64,000 bases of DNA from Liolophura sinensis. Taxonomy: Eukaryota; Mollusca; Polyplacophora; Chitonida; Chitonidae. Within the stretch, counting starts at the first letter, position 1, and each line of letters begins with the position of its first letter. The notes below the pieces were generated by a model. That model worked only from the letters and a program-made list of their open reading frames with translations, ran no database searches and was not told where the DNA came from. The stretch covers positions 24,970,402 through 25,034,401 of the forward strand of contig NC_088301.1 of NCBI RefSeq assembly GCF_032854445.1, read 5' to 3'. Position numbers and translations under genes: made by a program. Of the stretch, positions 57,470 to 64,000 are shown one piece after another.

Positions 57470-58777
57470 TTACTTCCTGCATTCTTTAACACGATAACAA
57501 ACTTTGTGTATCTCCCTGAAGGTATTCGCACATTCCTTCCGGAAGCGTTCGCTGAGAAAACTGTAGATAATCGGATTGACCGCATTGTTCAAGAAGAAAG
57601 ACTTCGAGGCGATTTTGTAAAAGACCTCGCCTGTAACAGTCTCCAGTCTTTCACAGTAATTGTCCCTGGATCTGCAAACCATGATTGTGAGGTATGGCAG
57701 AAAACTAAGAATAAAAGCGATCGTTACTGAAAACAGTATCAGCGTCATTTTTCCTGTCTTTATTGTCGGCCGCACCGCCCGCACACTAATCACAGTGTCA
57801 GAACTGGCACGCCGACTTTGGTCGTCTTTGGATTTTGAAATTATCGCAGTCACACTGTTGCTGCTTATTTTACGATTCAGGGACTGTTTCTTGGAAAATA
57901 AATTTAAAATGGAATTTGGAGAAGCTGGAACCGGAAGTGCTTCGTAACTGCTGCTTGTGGAGCTGCGCGGAGAGTCTTGAACAGCTTCCGGTGAGTTGGG
58001 CCCACTATAAGCCAAATCTGGCCTCGTTTCAATAACTGTCATTTTGCGTTTCTTCCAAAGCTTCGTGCCAATGAGAACGTATAATACTGTGAGTATGGTA
58101 ACACTTACAACAAACGCACAGACGAGACATATGTAGTAGAGGACAATGTAAACACTGCCCTTCATGTGATCGTCAGTAGAGCAGTCATACCCGCGCAAGT
58201 CACCAGGCAAGACGATTGTTTTTTTCCCGAATATGAGTAGCGCTGGCCAGGATAAACAAAAAGCACATGTAAAAGCGCTGCCGGTCAAAATCCTAGTCCT
58301 GTTCAATGGAAATTTTTGGAGAGGTCTACAGATCTTGAAATACCGAGCGAAGGCCACTTGAATTAATATGACTGCCGAGGCTATGCCAACGACAGACTCG
58401 AGAAACCTCAAGCACTTGCAGACCACAGGCGAGTCGAACATGTAGGGGTAGCATAAATCGGCAATCTCCGCCGGCATTCCGATCAGACAATTGGTCAAGT
58501 CGAGAAATACCAAGCACAGAATGAAAAAATGAGACGACCCCTTCTTCAGCCGGAAGTAGTACACATAGCCCACCATGATATTCCCCGCTGACCCGATAAC
58601 CATGAGGAAAGCCAGGTATAAAATGGCCGGCAGGTACTGCCTCGCCTTGACGTCATTCAAACAGCGTAGAATCTCCACGTCTGACAAGTTTTCCTGTCGA
58701 CTGTAGCAAGTCTCGTTCTGGAGCACATGATCATTTATCACTGACTGCGCCAAAGTTCCATTTAATGCAGATTGCAT
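57470..58777 (-). CDS. Class A (rhodopsin-like) G protein-coupled receptor, intronless coding region
   Basis: 435 residues with seven hydrophobic segments at about 49-74, 84-104, 121-146, 166-186, 207-236, 346-367 and 387-408. Signature residues: GSAGN in TM1, FLDLTN in TM2, Cys120/122 with Cys199 as the likely extracellular disulfide, Trp177 in TM4, SFLPY in TM6 and NPIIY in TM7. N-glycosylation motifs at residues 6, 21 and 30. The DRY motif at the TM3 end reads ARY (144-146), which may alter basal activity. Intracellular loop 3 is about 100 residues, rich in serine, with an RRAS phosphorylation-type site. Looks like a peptide- or amine-receptor relative; the ligand cannot be named. Complete, with start and stop in one exon. 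Known family features: ligand-driven coupling to G proteins at the plasma membrane. Confidence 0.9.
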   Translation of the reverse strand: MQSALNGTLAQSVINDHVLQNETCYSRQENLSDVEILRCLNDVKARQYLPAILYLAFLMVIGSAGNIMVGYVYYFRLKKGSSHFFILCLVFLDLTNCLIGMPAEIADLCYPYMFDSPVVCKCLRFLESVVGIASAVILIQVAFARYFKICRPLQKFPLNRTRILTGSAFTCAFCLSWPALLIFGKKTIVLPGDLRGYDCSTDDHMKGSVYIVLYYICLVCAFVVSVTILTVLYVLIGTKLWKKRKMTVIETRPDLAYSGPNSPEAVQDSPRSSTSSSYEALPVPASPNSILNLFSKKQSLNRKISSNSVTAIISKSKDDQSRRASSDTVISVRAVRPTIKTGKMTLILFSVTIAFILSFLPYLTIMVCRSRDNYCERLETVTGEVFYKIASKSFFLNNAVNPIIYSFLSERFRKECANTFREIHKVCYRVKECRK

Positions 58778-58801
58778 CTTTGATCGTTGCAGGACTCACA
58801 C

Positions 58802-58840
58802 TTACGGCCGTTGAACTAGAGACGCGCATCCTTCTTCCAT
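58802..58840 (-). promoter_or_regulatory. Upstream ORF in the GPCR 5' leader
   Basis: A 12-codon frame (ATGGAAGAAGGATGCGCGTC start, TAA end) lies 24 bases before the GPCR start codon. It follows a good 3' splice site (TTTGTGTTTCAG, exon from 58845), so the leader exon probably begins here and would carry this uORF. uORFs often lower translation; the effect is inferred. Confidence 0.45.
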
Positions 58841-59379
58841 AGCTTCTGAAACACAAATTAAGTTGCAAACTTATTCAAACGCGTAAAAAAGGGGAAAATA
58901 CAGTCATATACACACAAAAACACTAGTACAGAAAAAAAACAAACAAAAAGAAACACACACACCCACAAAAGCTCAACACGACATAAAACATGATGTAGCC
59001 TAAAGCCCAGTAACATTGCGGTTTTAATTAGCTGCAAAAATGTTATGCTCTTCAACGATATACCGGTATATATAGAGAGCCACTCCAAAGCTTGCAACCA
59101 CACACACACAAAAAAACCCCCAGATGAACGCACTCGATAGCAGGTATCTACACTCTGAGTGACTTTGGGTTGAAAGATGACATTGTCAAGTAATCCGCAT
59201 ATCTATCTTCCCTGACAGAAGGTGTAGGTGTCTCCTTAAGTGTTAACTGGGTGCAAAAATTTACGTCAGAATTTCATGTTTTTTTTGTGCCCGCCTCTCC
59301 GCCATTATACTTAATGTCTCGCGTGTTGTAACGTTTGTGATAAGGAAGTGGTGAAAACAGTGGTATGTGGATGCTGAAA

Positions 59380-59435
59380 GTTTATTTATTCGATTGGTAT
59401 GTGGCGTATATTTCACTTATACGATGACAGTCGAG
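59380..59435 (-). repeat. SINE family 1 fragment, strongly diverged
   Basis: TTTATTTATTCGATTGGTAT and TATTTCACTTATACGATGAC. Confidence 0.55.
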
Positions 59436-59864
59436 TTAAAGGTTAAAAGAAATCGGACTGATGAAGTAAACCCTTCAAATGTCCCCCCAAACAATCACCG
59501 TCGCAGCCAAACCAGCAAGAACTGGATTTGAATCTATAAGCATTGGTCAGAGATCAACTGCAGCGAGAAGAACGCTTTAGATTACTGAGCCAACAAAGGC
59601 ATCCTAAACCTCATTTACATCACAAGTCAAATAAGCAGAACTTACGCACATATCAAGTCTTGATCTGAGATTACTTAAAATTACTGAGATTACTTGTGCA
59701 CACACTTTTATCAAAACAGACTCCTGTGGCAGTTGTTGCATGGAAACCAACGACTGAGGAGAATCAAGAGGTTCAGTAAATATTATATATAAGTGGTTTT
59801 CGAACTTAACCAAACGCTCCACAAAGGTAAGCTACATAAGTTTGTTCGTGAAACGAAAAACTGA

Positions 59865-60062
59865 CAGACAGACAGCCGGATAGACAAACGGACGGACGGA
59901 CTGGCCTATAGACAGACAGACAGACAGACAGACAAACGGACGGACGGACGGACGGACGGGCTAGCAGATAGACAGACAGACAGACAGCCAGACAGCCGGA
60001 CGGACGAACGGACGGACGGACTGACTGGCAGATAGACAGACAGACAGACAGACAGACAGGAC
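59865..60062. repeat. Tetranucleotide microsatellite (GACA)n and (GACG)n
   Basis: Alternating blocks of GACAGACAGACA and GGACGGACGGAC over about 200 bp, in three similar cycles. 58.86-59.38 and 60.06-61.49 kb hold no recognised gene; a TA run is at 60828-60845. Confidence 0.9.
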
Positions 60063-61489
60063 AGACTCAAACCCACGACCATCCGCAGGTTTGAATTAAG
60101 CCCTTATAGGCATTCAGAACAGGATGTTCCGCATCTTTTCGGCGCTTAACAATAAATATCCTGCACTGAAGTCAATTCTACATGTCAGATCTCACTTAAA
60201 TGATGTATTGTTTGCGCATGTGCTATAGTATAGGATGATATAGGTCTGGGTTTAACATAGGGAATGATTTAAGGTTGTTAAGCAAATAAAGCCAACGTAT
60301 ACCTACGAACATGTATACTAACACAAAGTTCAATTTTTATTGTATGTTGTTGGTTTTCTTTTTCATTTTTTTTTTCATTACATGTACACGCCACTACAAC
60401 CAGCCATGTCACGATGAACTGACTCCTTGCTTCTGGGTTTTTAAGCAGCGATTTACTGGACAATTATAAATAAAAAATATTAAAGTATTCATGGGCTGTA
60501 CATTATATAAATTATATCACGAATGCTTGAGAGAAATTAAGCTGAAACTATCCCATACATCCTTCCGGTTAAAGTGGACGCGCTCCCATGCGGGTATTCA
60601 TAACCATATAATGACCCTTAACTGCTCAGTGTTATACAGTTATGTTGTCTACATTAACTGCCAACCAGCACCGTTGAGAGAAAAAAAAAAAAAAGACCAC
60701 CATTTTTAGCACTTAATCCACACGGGGGGTTATGGGCCGGTGCCAAGTCTCGTGACCTACAAGCCATATTTTGGCCACATGTTGACACTGAGCAATCCAG
60801 TTTTATAAAATAACATGTGTTTTAATGATATATATATATATATGCAAACATAAATGCATAACGAAGGGAGGTAACTGTGCATGCCTATACAGAACAGTGG
60901 CGACAATGTGACAGGTTAACGATGCACGCCCTTTCAAACATTTTAAGCTGAACCGGTGAGGTACTTGAGTATTCAAGGCTTCATCATGACTGCACTTGAT
61001 CATGCTTATTTTCATTTTGCAAAGGAAAGTATCACTTATCACCGGGTGGGGTTGGGTGTGGTGGTTTGGGGTAAGTGCGAAAGATAGGTTAAGATTGGTA
61101 TCGGAAAAGTGTAAACAAATCTTCCATAAATACGTAGATATATATTAAAATAATATACCGGTTTCAGATTGTTTTATGCCTACAGTCCAACATATGATTC
61201 CGAAGTTATAATTTGGACTAAAACAGTATACATTGGCCTTAGGGCTTGGAGGCGCTTCATGAACAGTAGTCACAAAAAGTTTTAGTTTTTTCATACGTTA
61301 TCCTCTGGAAACATGTATGTAATCATGACTCAGAGAAACAGCTTATTCTCCTCACGTTTTAAATGCTAATAATCCCAATAGTTTACTCACCTCATTTTCT
61401 AATACCTATCATTTAGACAAGTCTTTATATTGTCTGCTTACCATTTGATTAAGGCAATTTATATACACATATAAATTGTATATATATTA

Positions 61490-62160
61490 ACACATATATG
61501 AATCGTCTGGCTACAATATTTTACTAGTGAGATATACTGCTAAGAGCTTACCGTCACCAGCACATTCACTAAACATACATTAGTTAACTTAGATGAAAAA
61601 TCAAATAGTATGCTTACAATTTTCTACCTGTGACATACACTGTTAGAATTGAGTTTACCGTTATCTGCATATTCACTAAACATACATAGTTAACTTACAT
61701 AAAAATAGAAGCATACAGATTTTTCCAAACCAATAATCCACACGTACATGAATAGTCTGGCTACAATATTTTACTAGTGAGGTATACTGCTAAGAGCTTA
61801 CCGTCACCAGCATATTTACTAAACATACATTAGTTAACTTACATAATAACTCATATAGTATAAACTTCTACAAACCAATAACCCATGCACTTATGTATAG
61901 CCTGCCTACAATGATCTACCTGTGACATTCATTGTTAAAATTCACTTTACCGCTATCTGTACATTCACTAGTCGTACACACAGTTGCCCTACATAATATG
62001 CCACATTGCGTACATAGACCAATACGGATTTTTCCAAGCCAATGATTCATGCACGTAATATATGTATATGCCCTTCTCCGAGGCACATTGTTAAAATTCA
62101 CTTTGCCCTTACCTTTATATAGTCACAAATAGCAGTATAAATAGTTAACTTTTACATTAC
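61490..62160. repeat. Diverged tandem array, about 125-bp units paired into about 250-bp units
   Basis: GTCTGGCTACAATATTTTAC and GCTAAGAGCTTACCGTCACC occur at about 61505-61560 and 61756-61810. The intervening and following stretches carry the related CTACCTGTGACAT...TTTACCG...ATTCACTA pattern (61625, 61915 and, weakly, 62080). Confidence 0.65.
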
Positions 62161-62840
62161 AGAGCGCATATAGTGATATACTTACTTGTATAGCACAGAA
62201 GTTTGGTGAAAAAGAGCACAGCTTCTGGAAACTGTGCGCTTGACGAATGTGTCAGGCCAATGGCTTGCTGCCTAGCTGGGCTTGCTGGCTTACTGGCTAG
62301 CTGGCCAATTGGCTGGTTGGTAGTAGCGCTGTTGTGTTGCACACGTACAGATCATCAAGTCGTTAAGTGACACTTTGTCAGACGTCTTGTTAGCTCACCC
62401 GTGCGTGGGTGCATAAAATAAAAAACAAAAAAACAAAAAAAAAACACACACATGTAAAGTAACCGCACTGGCTTTTCAAACTACGGTATCGTTGTGCGTG
62501 TGTTGATCTGTCTTACCGTAACGCCGTGTTTAACATAGAAATCCTAGACTTGTACCCTGCTTTGTGTTTGTCTGCCCTCTGTCAAGGATTATATGTCAGT
62601 CAGCGCTTCTAAGTAACTTGTAGATATCCTGGTAAGCTTTTCTCTACCACCCATATATACGTAACTTTTCTATATAGGCGGTAAACTTCAGCGTTGGCAT
62701 CTACAGTCTTTGTCAGTGACTCTCTCTATGGGCACTGCTAGCCCCGTTTAAAACGGTATCCCCTCAGCAACAGCCAGAGACACCCCTCTCGCTAACCCAC
62801 GTGTCGACGTTGTACCTACTGTTCTACGAATTCCTCACCG

Positions 62841-63155
62841 ATGAACACAAAAGACCGAGTAATCAACGCACTCAGTGATTCGAGAGATGCGAGAGGTCGC
62901 CGAGCCATCACAATATACAGACAACAGAGAGGGAAATTGAGAACAGACTCTGCTCTCCCCTCATTCCAGTATAAACAAAGCCCCAACTCACGTACCACCC
63001 GTGTATCCGCACCCCGAATATCGGAAACCACTCCATCTGATATCCCCACAACTATGCCACCGGCTCTCACCAGGGGCTTCCGATCTAACATAACAAATGA
63101 AAAGCAACCCAGCACCCCAGGGTTGGTATATGAAGGACTCTTTCGCGGAAAGTAA
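62841..63155 (+). CDS. Possible small intronless gene, 104 codons, function unknown
   Basis: ATG in an acceptable context (CACCGATGA), stop TAA at 63153-63155 and AATAAA at 63260-63265, about 105 bp downstream. The product is basic and rich in Arg, Ser, Thr and Pro, with stretches SDSRDARGRRAITIYRQQ and RISETTPSDIPTTMPPALTR and the end GLVYEGLFRGK. No membrane segment or domain was recognised. The composition does not look like a repeat, and the AATAAA supports a transcript end, but the opposite strand is also open (62816-63205), so this is only moderately likely. Confidence 0.45.
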   Translation: MNTKDRVINALSDSRDARGRRAITIYRQQRGKLRTDSALPSFQYKQSPNSRTTRVSAPRISETTPSDIPTTMPPALTRGFRSNITNEKQPSTPGLVYEGLFRGK

Positions 63156-63259
63156 AGGAAAACATCCCAAACACAAGGGCTGTAAATGTTATGCTTGAGT
63201 ATCAATCTGGCAAGCAGGTTTAGATAACTCGCTGTATAACTTCGCCCTTCATGGCAAAC

Positions 63260-63265
63260 AATAAA
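63260..63265 (+). terminator. Putative polyadenylation signal of the small gene
   Basis: AATAAA in ACAATAAATATG, suitably placed after the 62841-63155 frame. Confidence 0.4.
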
Positions 63266-63361
63266 TATGTTTTACGTGCTGTATGAACGTATCTTGATTA
63301 CAGTTGTAACAAATTTTATTTCGTTTTTTATTTATTTTTTTTGTTGTTTAGCGCCATGCAT

Positions 63362-63470
63362 ATACTTGTTTAGAGGTTTTTTTCATGGTGGTCAAGGAAA
63401 TTTGAATGCCCGGGTTAAACCACCCACCTTTGGCAAGTTACTGACAAACTTTCCTCGCGTTATACTTCAT
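63362..63470 (-). repeat. SINE-like family 5 fragment
   Basis: The reverse complement carries GTTTGTCAGTAACTTGCCAA, AACCCGGGCATTCAAATTTC and CTTGACCACCATG, as in the 39.8 and 46.1 kb copies. Confidence 0.45.
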
Positions 63471-64000
63471 TGAAGTAATTTTATGTAGCCTACGTGATAA
63501 CAGACTTCCTTTTCTTCACTTGACCATTGCTACCACATGTGAAAATCAATATATCAAATAACTATATAAACAAATTTTAATCATCACGCCCCAGTTCACT
63601 TGTTACAAGCATTTGAGGCAGAATATGTACAGGAACGAAAGACAAGCAGTAATGACATGCACGAATCGAGACCCCTAAAATTTAAGGTGCATGTAGTCAA
63701 TATGTAATTAGTATTTTGTATTTGGATTTCCTGTATGTAGTTTTTCTTCTTACATCTGACGAGAAAATGTTCTCTAAGTGAGAGAATCAAGAAAAAATAA
63801 GCTTAATACAGGGGAAACGCAATCAAAACCATGACTAAAACAACATTTATTTGTTTATACATATGTCTAATAGCTATAATATTGATACTGCAACGCCCTC
63901 TCGTTTCTTTATTGACTGCATGTTTTACATATTAAACTTTTAAATTACTAATGCACGAATCAATAAGACTATTTGTTCATATGCCCTGCAGTGTTAATGG

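Noticed and set aside
62816-63205. 129-codon minus-strand frame
   Set aside because: It mirrors the plus-strand frame at 62841. The plus strand has better start context and an AATAAA, so the minus frame is taken as the shadow.

Overview
This window is animal nuclear DNA. Genes are split by GT-AG introns, and the sequence carries many tRNA-derived SINEs, MITE-like elements and minisatellites. The SINE set and the lectin/EGF receptor phosphatase point to a lophotrochozoan, most likely a mollusc. That assignment is inference from gene and repeat style, not from a database match.

The main content is a tandem cluster of receptor-type protein tyrosine phosphatases (RPTPs) on the + strand. Gene A (199-6960) is the 3' end of one RPTP: six exons carry its whole second phosphatase domain (D2) and the stop codon. 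Gene B (21160-51053) is a complete RPTP that can be read as 28 exons with consistent splice phases. It has a signal peptide, an EGF-like exon, a fucolectin/F5-8C-type lectin domain over two exons, several MEGF-style EGF modules, one transmembrane helix, an apparently active D1 phosphatase and a divergent D2. The six D2 exons of A and B have the same lengths (74, 135, 123, 149, 136/137 and 75 nt). Gene B has one extra base in the fifth, which breaks the D2 frame right after the P-loop cysteine. A second signal-peptide exon with the same 5' flank lies at 10753-10822, and a third scrap of that flank lies near 52.8 kb, so the cluster probably continues.

Layout: 0-7 kb gene A; 7.1-16 kb minisatellites, including a 2.7 kb array of about 71-bp units with an 856-bp higher-order period, plus orphan first exon 1a; 16.7-20.4 kb a broken Ty3/gypsy-type fossil on the minus strand with integrase ahead of reverse transcriptase (Gmr1-like order); 20.4-51 kb gene B with SINEs, two TTAA-flanked inverted-repeat elements and a LINE remnant in its introns; 51-57 kb mostly non-coding; 57.5-58.8 kb an intron-free class A GPCR coding region on the minus strand; 62.8-63.2 kb a possible small intronless gene.

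The most unusual signal is that minisatellites repeatedly sit at exon-intron junctions in this cluster. In gene A a 66-bp unit containing the exon end and its 5' splice site has been copied about nine times. In gene B a 101-bp unit containing the intron end, 3' splice site and first 34 nt of an EGF exon is present five times. Three other arrays start within about 50 bp of a 5' splice site, and a fourth within about 120 bp.

Functionally, gene B would be a cell-surface receptor whose lectin and EGF ectodomain senses glycans or surface ligands and controls an intracellular tyrosine phosphatase. This is inferred from domain content only.
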